From positions 26,727,261 through 26,791,260 of the forward strand of contig CM022673.1 in the NCBI GenBank assembly GCA_012295275.1: a DNA stretch of 64,000 nucleotides, in the 5' to 3' direction. The stretch comes from Chrysomallon squamiferum. Taxonomy: Eukaryota; Mollusca; Gastropoda; Neomphalida; Peltospiridae. Positions 50,677 through 60,942 of the stretch are shown here, one piece after another. Position numbers and translations under genes: made by a program. Within the stretch, counting starts at the first letter, position 1. Every line of letters starts with the position of its first letter. A model generated the notes under the pieces. It made no database searches. It saw only the letters and a program-made list of their open reading frames with translations, and was not told where the DNA came from.

Positions 50677-51166
50677 CTGTATTTCATTTTGTAAAGTTCA
50701 GGAAACATCTGTAAACAAGAATATGTATGTAACTAGATCAGTGGCATGTCAGTGAATTTAGGTTTGTGTATTTCACAGATGTAACAGATGAAGTATTGTT
50801 TGATCCACAACAACACTCTTTTATTTTAAAACCAAATCATTCAAATTAAACATGCACTATCTCCTTAAAACAGCTGCAAATAGTTGTACAATAACAAGTG
50901 ATTTTAAAAACTGTTAATTTACTATTATTATTCAATTTGTTGTTGTTGTTGTAAATGTCATCATAACATTTTAATATTTTGCATTCGTGCACATAAACAC
51001 ATTGACATACTTTTTTCTCTCTCTCTCTCACATATATATATATATGTGTATATATATTGGAAAAACTTTTCTTATTGGATCATTCTGTTTCATTTTGTAA
51101 TGTTCAGGAAACATCTGTAAACAAGAATATGTATGTAACTAGAACCTATTCTATATGTCAGTGAGT
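50677..51166. repeat. Pair of about 80-bp direct repeats, 410 bp apart
   Basis: TTCAGGAAACATCTGTAAAC continuing to AAGAATATGTATGTAACTAG occurs at about 50697-50736 and again at about 51107-51146, identical over this 40-base core. Similarity extends left to TTTCATTTTGTAA and right to ATGTCAGTGA. The intervening DNA is AT-rich with a short (CT)n-(TA)n tract (51018-51058). This is a segmental duplication or paired copies of a dispersed repeat. Confidence 0.9.
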
Positions 51167-51614
51167 ATAAAGATGTTTATGCTTTACAGCTGTTCTTTAA
51201 ACAGCCTGGTTGAAATAAGTTATCTTGTAATTTGCAAAATGTATTTTTATTGGTGCAAAACAAGATCGTAATGAAAAGATCACTATTTACTGAACATTTT
51301 AAAGTTAACACTTTAACTAACTTAGCTAGATGAACATCCTTTCTGTAATATTTTCACTTATAATTTTTTGTCTTAGGCTACATAGTGTTTGTGTGTACAC
51401 ACACTTGCTTGAAACAGACTTATGTCTTTGTTTTCAACATGTATCATTACTTAAAGTATTGGAAATGACATGTTTGTTTTTGTGCACGTTCAAGGATCAT
51501 GTAGATATGAGAAAAGTACATTAGGCTTGTTAATGTTTTGTGACTTTTAAAAAGGAGGAATTATTCTAATTTCTACAATAAACATTCAACAAGATTATGT
51601 TGAAGAGGCTTTGA
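51167..51614. other. AT-rich DNA, no gene seen
   Basis: Nothing beyond a 64-codon frame (51330-51524) with Leu/Phe/Cys-rich composition that I regard as chance. Confidence 0.5.
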
Positions 51615-51945
51615 ACAAATGCCCATTTGTCAGGATATAAGACTGCACTACACTTACAAATACCCGAATGGTCAGGGCAAAAGACTTCACTAGACTTACA
51701 AATGCCTGAGTGATTAGGGCAAAAGACTTCACTAGACTTACAAAAGCCTGAGTGATCAGGGCAAAAGACTTCACTAGACTTACAAATGCCCACTGGTCAG
51801 GGCAAAAGACTTCACTAGACTTACAAATGCCTGAGTGATCATGGTCAAAAGACTTCACTAGACTTACAAATGCCCATTGATCAGGGCAAAAGACTTCACT
51901 ACACTTACAAATGCCAGTTAGTCAGGGCAAAATTCTTCACTATGC
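51615..51945. repeat. 41-42 bp minisatellite, eight copies
   Basis: The unit runs ACAAATGCCTGAGTGATCAG, then GGCAAAAGACTTCACTAGAC and TT. Eight copies start near 51615, 51655, 51697, 51739, 51781, 51822, 51865 and 51906. The outer copies are most diverged, and a degraded ninth trails to about 52010. Because most units are 42 bases, the minus strand stays open in two frames, giving a 14-residue peptide repeat such as GICKSSEVFCPDHS. Units of 41 and 43 bases break the frame, so I favour noncoding DNA. Confidence 0.9.
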
Positions 51946-53238
51946 CAAATGCTCAGGATAAAACATTTACAAATAACCAGTGTGATAAAAAGGCTTTACT
52001 TCAGTCAAAAGGAGAAATGTGTGAGAGAAATGTTTTGTGGTTAGGGATAAACATTTATGATAAATAATTAATTACAATGGTCAGAAAAAACCCAAGATAC
52101 ACATATATATATATGTTTAATTTTTTACTTAAGTTTTTGCGTGGGCTGAAAAAGCAGACAACAACTCCACTCATTACAAGTCATCATCATTTCCATATTA
52201 CTGGAAAGATTTATGTATTTTTGTCCATTCTCACACACCAATTAAGAAACGTAAAGGATTTTGTTGCTTTATTTTCATAATACCCCTGAGTCTCGAGTGA
52301 GAATAGACAGTTAATTACCACTGTCTGTAATCACTGTGCAGGTAGATGCGGCAGTTTACAGTCTGCATCTGCTGTATGGTAGATAATTGCAGGTGTCATC
52401 TATGATGGTGTGTTATGGTTTATGCCAGTAAACTCAGACAATCTGGATTATTCAATACAACAACTGCAGCTACAGCTTGATTAATTATTCTGTAATCTCT
52501 TTATTAACACCTGTGGTCGAAGTCTAAATATGATTTATCTCATCTGTAATGTTTCATATTTCCAATGTTAATGACAATGAATTTTATTCTCGTAAATTGT
52601 AGGTTACAGTACAGAGCTGAAGTAATAATTCAAAATTAAAATTTGTTAGAAGTTTGAGAAGTTTGAAAATATTCTGGAGATGATGTTTTTTGTTTAGCTA
52701 ATTTTTTATATTTGATTTTGTTCTTGTAAGTTAATATAAGCAAATATAATGATGATGATAATGACATAGAAGGAAGATTAAAAAAAAAAAAAAGCCAAAA
52801 AAAAAGATTGTTATTTCATTTTATCTGGTAATTTATATGTTTATCTTAAGGTAAAAAAAAAAAAAAAGATCCTTGATGGCTTAATTTTAATAATTCACAT
52901 AAATACCCAAAGCTGTGTTTAATCTTTAAAATGAAAATAAATGGAGTATTTTTAGATGTTAATGATCTGTTTATGTATATTTTCCATTGTTATGGATCGT
53001 AATCTGCCTTTAACTTGAAGCCTTTTGATCTTTTGTAAAGTTTACAAGATCTTTTTTTTTTTTAAAGGTTTCTTCTTTCATTCTTTCATACGCATTTTAA
53101 ACCAAAGAGCTTTGAAATCTGTAGAGATGATAATTTAATGGGAAAAGATCTGAAGGTACTAAGGATAGAAGCATTTCCTAATTGGATATATCAATTTTTG
53201 TAGATAGAATTAGAACAAAAAAAAACCCCAAAACTCAA

Positions 53239-53299
<61 letters not shown>

Positions 53300-53453
53300 T
53301 GGTAATAAATAAATAAATAAATAAATAAATAATAATATACTCTTCACAACACATGCCCAAATTAAAAAGAACAGAAATTTTCCCAAAATTATGATTTATT
53401 GTTTACACCACAGACTAAATCAGCTCATAAATTTGCAGTGGTTGTTTTTTCGT

Positions 53454-53485
<32 letters not shown>

Positions 53486-56379
53486 CATTGTCTGCATCAT
53501 GCAGCATTTAAAAAAACACCCCAAAACAACATCCCACACTCACATCTGCAAGCCATATTTCATGAGTACAAAGAGAACTTTAAGGTATCTGGTGGGGAAA
53601 GTGTGTGGGTTTGATTCATAACTGATGATGCAGAGACTTATTGTTGTCTGCCTTCTCACCCAACCATTTGTTTCGATTACAACATCATGCCACCTTTTGC
53701 TCATGAGAAAGAAAAAAAAAAAAATATTAAAAAATATAAAGGAAATTTTGACCCGAATTTCCTTCACCATAATAAACTGGTCTGCCAAGAAATATCGCCT
53801 GATTTTTTTTTTTTTTTTCCTGTCCTAAGGAATTGTATCTTAGTACACAGATCAGCGCCGTTGTAAACTGTTTACACGTTCAGCAGCAGTAATCTGTTGG
53901 ACTTAGACACTTGGTGGGTGAGGAGATGTATCTGTAGATAACAAGTTACCTGGTCGTAAAGCACCGGTAAATGCCAATTTATTGTAATTTATTGTAATTT
54001 ATAACGTCTGTGTAATTCAGATGTATACGTTTTCTGTTCCACTCTGTTGTCATTTAATATTATTAATGTTTTTCCACGATTAAAGGTGATTGATTTTTTT
54101 TTTTTTTTTTTTTACAATTTGTGTGGATTTTTTTTTTAAATTTGGAAATGATTATTATGGCATTAGTGAATGCTGTGATAAGGTAAAAATTAGTATTATG
54201 AATTTGCATTAATATATATGTGAATGATAATTGATAAGAGTGTGATTGAGTATGTGCATAGGCATAAAAGACTAATGCATAAACAGATTGTGTTTAGGAT
54301 AGATTAATTGTGAAAAATGTAATGTTCAAATATTTCAATACAAAGTATTTTTTTTCATTTCTTTTATAAAAATGTATATTAGACCTTTGAAATAAAGAAT
54401 ATAAAATAAAAATTATAGAAAATCAATTTTGAGAAAAGGTCTTGCATCAGATTGTAATTTATCTTAATATAACCTACCTAGCACTAAATTAATGTTATTA
54501 AGTTAAAATAATTCTTGTGTATTATTCAAAATTTTGATTTCTCTTCTATGTGTCTCATATTTTTGTAACTCTTTTTTTTTTTTTTTCTTCAAATTCACCA
54601 TTAATGAGAAGTCACATATTTGATTAAATTTAATTTTCGGTCTGTTTTCTTTGTTAAGGTTTTTATCTTTTTTTTTTTTCACATTCATTTGATTAGTTCT
54701 TTTTTTTTTTTTTTTTCTTAATGACAGGTGTTTCATTAGTGTTTATACAAAGTAATGAAAATTAGATCTGCCAATTGCAGAAAACAAGTTTTAAAAAAAA
54801 AAAAAAAAAAAAAATTGTGTTTTTTTTTTTTTTTTTCTTCAGCTTTAGGCAAAGAAACCAACCCCCAAAAAAAGTTTTAAATTTAATTTCAACAACAATT
54901 GTTAGAGAAATAAAAAAATAAAATATTTTCTCACCTAGATTCATTGGTAGCATTATTATATTTTTTGACACTAATGTTTTTATTTTTTTATTTTAGTATT
55001 TTTCATTTTTTTAATTATTAAATTTCCAGACACGTAATGTATATGTAAATATAAAAAAAATAAATAAAAATAAAAACAAACAAAAAAACAAGCAGACAAA
55101 AATGACAAGAAATTATTATTATTTTCATTATTATTTTTAAATGCATTTGCACAACAGTACTGAACTGTATACTTTCCATTCATAGGTTAATCATGTCCAA
55201 AACAGAAATCATTCTGATTTGTGCTTAGTTTTATCTTGTAACTTAAGCCTGTGTACAAATATCTCTGTTTTTGTTACAGTTCTTCTTGGACAGGGAAATG
55301 AATTACCTCTAAACAGTAGTTTACTGTATTTTGTGCTAGATTTTCTTTATCAACCATACCACAATGCACCATCATGCATGCAACCATCTTAGAAAGAAAA
55401 AAAAAAAAAAAAGAATAAGAACATCCATGCAAAATGAAAAACCTAAGTTAAACTTTAGGAGGATTCAGTATTACAAGCTCTGTGTTTACTTGTTTTTTTT
55501 TTTTTTGTTTTTTATTATCAAAAAACTAAAAAATGTGTAAAGAAAGCGATTAACAGATAGTTGTCTTAAAAAATGTATTTGTTTTATGTTTTTTTTTAAA
55601 ATAATTTATTTGTTTATATTAATTAAATTTATTTTATTTATCTAGAGGTTTTTATCTCATTTGATTCAGTATTAAATAACTTCAGCTACTTTTGCTTATT
55701 CGGGGTATTACCTCGGAACAAAATTCTCTTTGAATCGAGTTAAACTGTATCACAAAGGTCTCCCCTCTTTCATTTTGATAAAGATCTTTCCTGACAGTTC
55801 TTTCTGTTGGCTGATTTTGTTTATTCCATCTGATTTGAGATTTATGGCTTGATAAAGTAATTTTTCTGCCTTCAGTTTAATTGGTTTTATATATGGTCTT
55901 TAAACCAGTTTTATTGATGAATAAAAAGCCTTTCAGGAACCATATCCTTGCAGAATGTGTTTGTCTTGGTGGAAGAAGTGTGTTTTTTATTTTTTATTTT
56001 TTATTTTTTTAAGAATCTGCAGAAATTAAAAACTGAAGTAACTATTGGACAGTTCTAAACATTGGTGACTGGCAAGGAAAACATTATGTACCCCGTATTT
56101 CAGTAATATGGTGTTTTGGTGTTTTTACATTTTTTTTTTTTTTCATTTTAGAACCTGATATTCTTGTAGAGTAAGAGATGTTGTTAAAAAAATATGTGAT
56201 GCAATATTGATTGTATTTTTTATTTTTATTTTTTGTTTTTTTCATCGTTCTTGTTTTGTAAGCTAATATTTGGATAAACAGCAAAGTTGTAAGCTGATTG
56301 CAAAAAACTAAGAGTATCAGAGACGATGTTTATGTTTACTAATTTATTCTCTGAACCAAAATTTTAACTATTTTAATAG
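51946..56379. other. AT-rich DNA with T runs and (AAT)n, no gene supported
   Basis: The stretch contains A runs (52781-52793, 52854-52866), (AAT)n-(AAAT)n (53238-53333), T runs (53457-53485, 53803-53818, 54091-54112, 54800-54835) and A runs near 55400. Less AT-rich stretches at 52280-52460 and 53520-53960 have no clean exon. In the second, + strand frame pieces such as HLQAIFHEYKENFKVSGG and FITDDAETYCC look protein-like but are stop-interrupted. Confidence 0.5.
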
Positions 56380-56480
56380 GTTTTGTTTATTTATTTATAT
56401 TTTATTTATTTATTTATTTATTTATTTTTTTATTATTTTTATTATTTATATATATTTATTTATTATTTTTTTTTTATTTT
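56380..56480. repeat. (TTTA)n-rich tract
   Basis: TTTA, TTTTA and TATA units; the 75-codon frame over it is a Phe/Tyr/Leu artefact. Confidence 0.85.
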
Positions 56481-56599
56481 TTATCTTGCTGTGTGTGATT
56501 ATATAAAGTTACAGTGTCAGTGGATTAATAAACACACATCTCACTCTTGTCCAACACAACCATACTTTTCCTGTCCACAATTCTGTTCAAACATCACTG

Positions 56600-56960
56600 A
56601 ACTGACATGAAATTGCTATTGAATTGGCATCTGAAGATCTTAGATTAAACCCCATTAATTTCGTTTCAAGTGTTCCTTTGAACACACGACACCTTCCGGC
56701 ATTGTCTAGTTTTCATCTCGGTTGTTTGGTAAGCAGTAAAAAGTTTGTGAAGTTTTTGGTCCTTCAAGGGTCTGAGTGTGACTAAATCAATTGAGAGAGA
56801 ACAAAAATTTATTCTTTTTCCCCCTGCAAGTGGAAAAATCAATTAGATCAATGAGCATTTGTGAGAAAACATACACCAAGTGTTCGTTGTTGAGTTGTTT
56901 TTAATATCGCTGTGCCAATAGATTGAATTTCATATTTCACCTTCTCGTTCAGTGATGACC
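56600..56960. other. Less AT-rich island, possible regulatory element
   Basis: No coherent frame, but a run of motif-like words (CCATTAATTTCG, repeated TCAATTGA / AATCAATTAGATCAATGAG, TGTCTAG) and higher GC than the T-rich tracts on either side. It could be a conserved noncoding element; this is judged on composition only. Confidence 0.15.
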
Positions 56961-56989
56961 AGTTTGTTTTTCATGTTTTTGTTTTTATT

Positions 56990-57041
56990 GTTAATATTCT
57001 TTTTTTTTTTTATTGTTATTTTATATTTTTATTTGTTTGTT

Positions 57042-57084
<43 letters not shown>

Positions 57085-57240
57085 TTTTTTTATTTTTTTT
57101 TTTTTTAATGTATTCTAATTTTATTAATTCATTTAATTATTTATTTATTCATTTATTTATTTATTTTTTTATTTTTTTATTATTTTTATTACTATTTTGT
57201 TATTTTGCTTTATTTTATGTTTAACATTTTAAAATCTTAT
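56990..57240. repeat. Long T-rich low-complexity tract
   Basis: T runs of up to about 40 bases (57043-57082) grade into TTTA-type units to about 57190. The 90-codon + frame here is a poly-Phe artefact. Assembly error is likely in such a tract. Confidence 0.9.
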
Positions 57241-58329
57241 TGCTTTTATTTTTTTAATTTTCAGTTTTCTGATTTATCATTATTTTCTTTATTAAACATG
57301 TATACACAATTCTATTTATTTTAAAATTGTATATTTTCTTTGCTTATTTATTATTTTTTATTTGAATTTTATTTTTCTGTTTTAGTTTTAATGGTTATTC
57401 TTCTATAGCAAAAATATTACTTTTAAAAGGCTCCTGTTATAAATTATAAAACAGTATCTCTATTTTTATAATGTTATAACTTTCATTTAAAACAAGTATT
57501 AAAATGTTTTCTCCCAAAAGACAGAATTGATGTTTGGGTATATGGGGACAGGTTTATACTTACCTCAAATATACATCAATTTAAGCATTAGTATTTCATG
57601 TTTAAATTACCTTTCATATATGCACGTACACCCACATATAAACATAATTTGTTATGTATTTAAGAGTTAGAATGTGTAGATTCTGTGCTTACAGATGCAT
57701 CTACCCACTCATGTAATAACACATACACATAGACATACACATGCACATACACATACACATACAGTGTGATGTGCAAGCCAACATTCTGTTCAACAATATA
57801 AATCCTTTGATTAAAAAAAAAAATCATTATATTCTTATTTTAGCTATTCTCAGTTCAAAGGGAGTGATATAATTTTATTGTCGACCAATCTGTTTTATTG
57901 TGTGTGTCATAATTACTGTTTCTTCAAAAGAAAATGATTAACCTATAAACTTACTATAAAGCAGTGAATTGAATGATAAAAAAAAATATCTGATTATCAA
58001 GCCAGATATTTACAGTATTATTTTTTTTCAACATTACATGAAACAAATATTATATTGACCAAAGACTTTTCCCCCCACAAAAAAAAAGGAAATTAAAATA
58101 TATTTAATGCAGGTAAATAAAAAAAAAAAATTAAAATCTAATCGTGTTATTTTGTTGCTATGTTGCTGTCAGTGATTCTTTTGTTGAAGTTGCCTAAAAT
58201 AAGTGTCCTGTCATCTAATAATGAGTGAAACGATTTTCATACAGGGACAAAAAAAATGCTGTGATTTTTGTATTCTTTGAAAAGCCTGAGATTTGACAAG
58301 TTCATAATATCTGAACCATTTATTATTTC
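57241..58329. other. AT-rich DNA, no gene seen
   Basis: AT-rich sequence with a short (CACATA)n tract at about 57720-57762. No exon or RNA gene is visible. Confidence 0.5.
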
Positions 58330-58720
58330 ATTTCTGCATCTATACCGGTGTGTTGCCTGGAAATGATTGATCACATTTCTGTGAAATATAAATAGCTCCA
58401 TCCAAGCATGCACTGCAAATTACCATGTGATAAGCCTGGGCCCATTGTTAACTCCCGAGTGCCATAATATACCTTCTTTTAATACTGACCATCTGGAAAA
58501 ATACTTTCCTGACATTTGTGAGAAAGAGCAAACGCTAACATGTGTTGTTTTTCGATAACTCGGTGTTTATTCCAGAGAGATCCTTTCCTTACCTTGCTGC
58601 ATGACAGAGGTTATCAGTGTCCGATTTCATTAAAAAATCTTGTAACCATTGTTCAAACAACGGTTTTGTTTGTTGCAGGCCGGTATTGGAAATCAATGCA
58701 GATATTCATTGCAGATGGAA
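58330..58720. other. Less AT-rich island, possible regulatory element or exon
   Basis: GC rises. At 58575 an acceptor-like motif (GGTGTTTATTCCAG) precedes a frame reading RDPFLTLLHDRGYQCPIS, and TTTGTTTGTTGCAG ends at 58678. Donors are weak and no family is recognised. A conserved noncoding element is equally possible. Confidence 0.2.
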
Positions 58721-59144
58721 TTAAAAAAAAAAAAAATTTAAAAAAAGACTACGATAATGAATAAGAATGTATAAACATTTAATTATTAATTTTTTTAAAT
58801 AATCCGAATAAAACTAATTAAAGGCATTCAGCCGTTACAAAGAATGGGATGTACGTGTTATTGTATACTTGTATATTATTTCTCTTCCACAAAAGAAAAT
58901 TCATTATTAAAAACAGCATCAATAACAACAATAATTAGTTCTTCGTCTTTTTCCTTTCTTGTTTATGAAATTCATCTTTTTCTTGTATGATCCAGACGTT
59001 TTAATAAAAGCTGAAGATTTATTTCAGAAAGAAATAATTACAGAGCTAATATTTAAAAGTCTGTTTTAAATACATATTTACCAAAACCATGAAATGTGTA
59101 TATATTTTTAAAATGTGCTTTAAACAAATAATTTGTTTTCTGTT
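58721..59144. other. AT-rich DNA, no gene seen
   Basis: Low-GC sequence with A and T runs, without open frames or repeats of note. Confidence 0.5.
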
Positions 59145-59152
59145 GTCTAAAC

Positions 59153-59575
59153 CAGTGTTTTTCAATCTTTTTTGTCACAAATATGTGCTAAAAAAACTGT
59201 TAGCCCCATCATGACATATATGTAACAATATTGCATGAGTAAACTGTATTTTCAAAAGTACTTTTAATTTTATTTTAAAGGAACACTACAGAAAAAATAA
59301 ATAAGGTGCCATTTTTTCCAAATCAGCACAGTGTCATTTTTTATGGGTGCCATTTTTTCTGGTACCATTTTTTCCATACCCCACTGGAAACAGTGCAGTA
59401 CTTTTACTACATGTTTTCAAATGACTTTATTAAATGTGAAGTTTTTGGTTACAATTCTATGAAGTATCCTTCTTTTGAAATTTGAAAGTGCAAAGCTATG
59501 GAAGTGATCGTGTAAACCTTCATTAATTACAAATCCTCATTAACATTCTGTCATGCCTCAGCTTGAGAAGCATTG
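59153..59575. mobile_element. hAT-type non-autonomous element (MITE)
   Basis: The 423-bp segment starts CAGTGTTTTTCAATC; its right end read inward is CAATGCTTCTCAAGC, matching at 12 of the first 16 bases. CAGTG/CATTG ends followed by TTCTCAA-type sequence are characteristic of hAT elements. The flanking 8-mers, GTCTAAAC (59145-59152) and ATCTAAAT (59576-59583), share a 6-base core and fit a decayed 8-bp target-site duplication. Inside, the motif TGCCATTTTTTCC is repeated about four times with variation (59305-59376). There is no transposase, so it was mobilised in trans. Confidence 0.7.
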
Positions 59576-59583
59576 ATCTAAAT

Positions 59584-60156
59584 CTTATTAAAAAAAACAG
59601 AATTCATTTTATAATTCAAAATTACAAAAGAAAGAAACAAAAAAATCCCAAAAAGAACAAAACAAGAGTAAACAAAAAACAAAACAAAGAGCAATATAAA
59701 TAGTTTGTTACACGTAACATGGTTGCATTTGTCCAAAAGCTATCAGAAGTACCTCACAATATAGAATGATAAATTATTGTTTATGCATTCCTTGCCAACT
59801 GGTTTTCATTGTATATGTGTGAAAAATAACATTTACTTATCACATGCTCTTTCGATGATACAACACTGCATGAGCTTAACTGGGCAGTTCAGTGTTCCTA
59901 GGAGCAGGAAATTTACACGGAAATTAACAAAACAGGCAGTTATTGTAAAAGATAAATGTGGTTTATGTTTGCCAGATTTCTGAGAGTAAAACATATTCAT
60001 ATCTTAAAATAGTCCAGAAAAATAAATATCATTTAAAAAAAACAAAAAACAATCTGCCAACCAAAAACAGCTACTTAAATACAAGTGTTTGATTCTATTC
60101 CTGTGCTTGTGTACCTGTATATATATATGACATGCTTGAATAAATTCATCTACAGA
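59584..60156. other. Intergenic DNA upstream of ZC3H10
   Basis: The stretch has an A/AAC-rich piece (59590-59690) and a less AT-rich piece (59700-59985) with a + frame of 66 codons from ATG 59783 (contains GQFSVPRSRKFTRKL and KDKCGLCLPDF). The frame looks protein-like but has no recognised domain or exon border. Confidence 0.4.
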
Positions 60157-60207
<51 letters not shown>

Positions 60208-60248
60208 CACAACACAACACACACACTAAACACACACACACACACACA
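60157..60248. repeat. (CA)n microsatellite
   Basis: About 25 CA units, then CACAA interruptions and a second CA run. Frames over it are artefacts. Confidence 0.95.
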
Positions 60249-60521
60249 TTCTAATACACAAGAAATTAAATTCAATAAATAGTGCACGAACTCTCTATTC
60301 AAGAGAAAATGATATTATTAAGTGTTTCTTCTTTTTTTTCTTTAATGTTTTTTTTCTTTTTGCTGTCTTCATGCTATAGCTAATCAATGTACGCACTTCA
60401 TTTAGGAGATGTCCAATTAAAACTGCTGCACAGGTATCCAACAGAATTGCAAGACTTGCTATAAATGTTTAATTGCGCAATGATGCATTTAATCACTAAC
60501 AAGCTGTTTGTTTTATTTCAG

Positions 60522-60942
60522 ATCCCCAGAGACGTTGTTGAAAGCGTCAGTTAATCAGAGAACTACTATAAAGCAGCAGCGTGGAAGTCGGCTTTAACAC
60601 ACGCAGCTACTCAGTGCTGTTGCTGTTGCTGTTGCCATTTACTAACAATTTAACAGATCTGCAGTGATGTTCGTGAACCGGGAGCACAGGCAGATTTTTT
60701 GTTTCTTCTGTTGGACATGTTAAAGCAAAGAAAAATCGTTTACACACCGGACTTACTCATTCAGAACTAATATTAGAATAACATCATCATCGTCAGAATA
60801 CCACATCCAGTGCTACGTGTGGCCAAGAATTTGTCATCTTATTTAAATATGTGATTTTTTTAAAACAAAAACAACCTAAAAAAAAAACAAAACAAACAAA
60901 AACAAACAAACAATCATCATTGATCAATTTATTTCCAGTTCC
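60522..60942 (+). other. Probable 5' UTR exon of ZC3H10
   Basis: A strong acceptor motif (GTTTGTTTTATTTCAG, AG at 60520-60521) marks a sharp change to less AT-rich sequence that continues toward the coding region, so the transcript probably has at least one noncoding exon further upstream. Three short upstream ORFs lie in it: ATG 60667 (18 codons), ATG 60715 (17 codons) and a minimal ATGTGA near 60850. An A-rich stretch (60860-60915) and a second acceptor-like TTTATTTCCAG ending at 60938 leave open that a short intron is removed just before the coding region. uORFs suggest translational control, but this is inference. Confidence 0.5.

Noticed and set aside
53625-53828. Small secreted protein (MMQRLIVVCLLTQPFVS start)
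   Set aside because: The hydrophobic start is followed by a poly-Lys and poly-Phe frame through A and T runs; the opposite strand is equally open.
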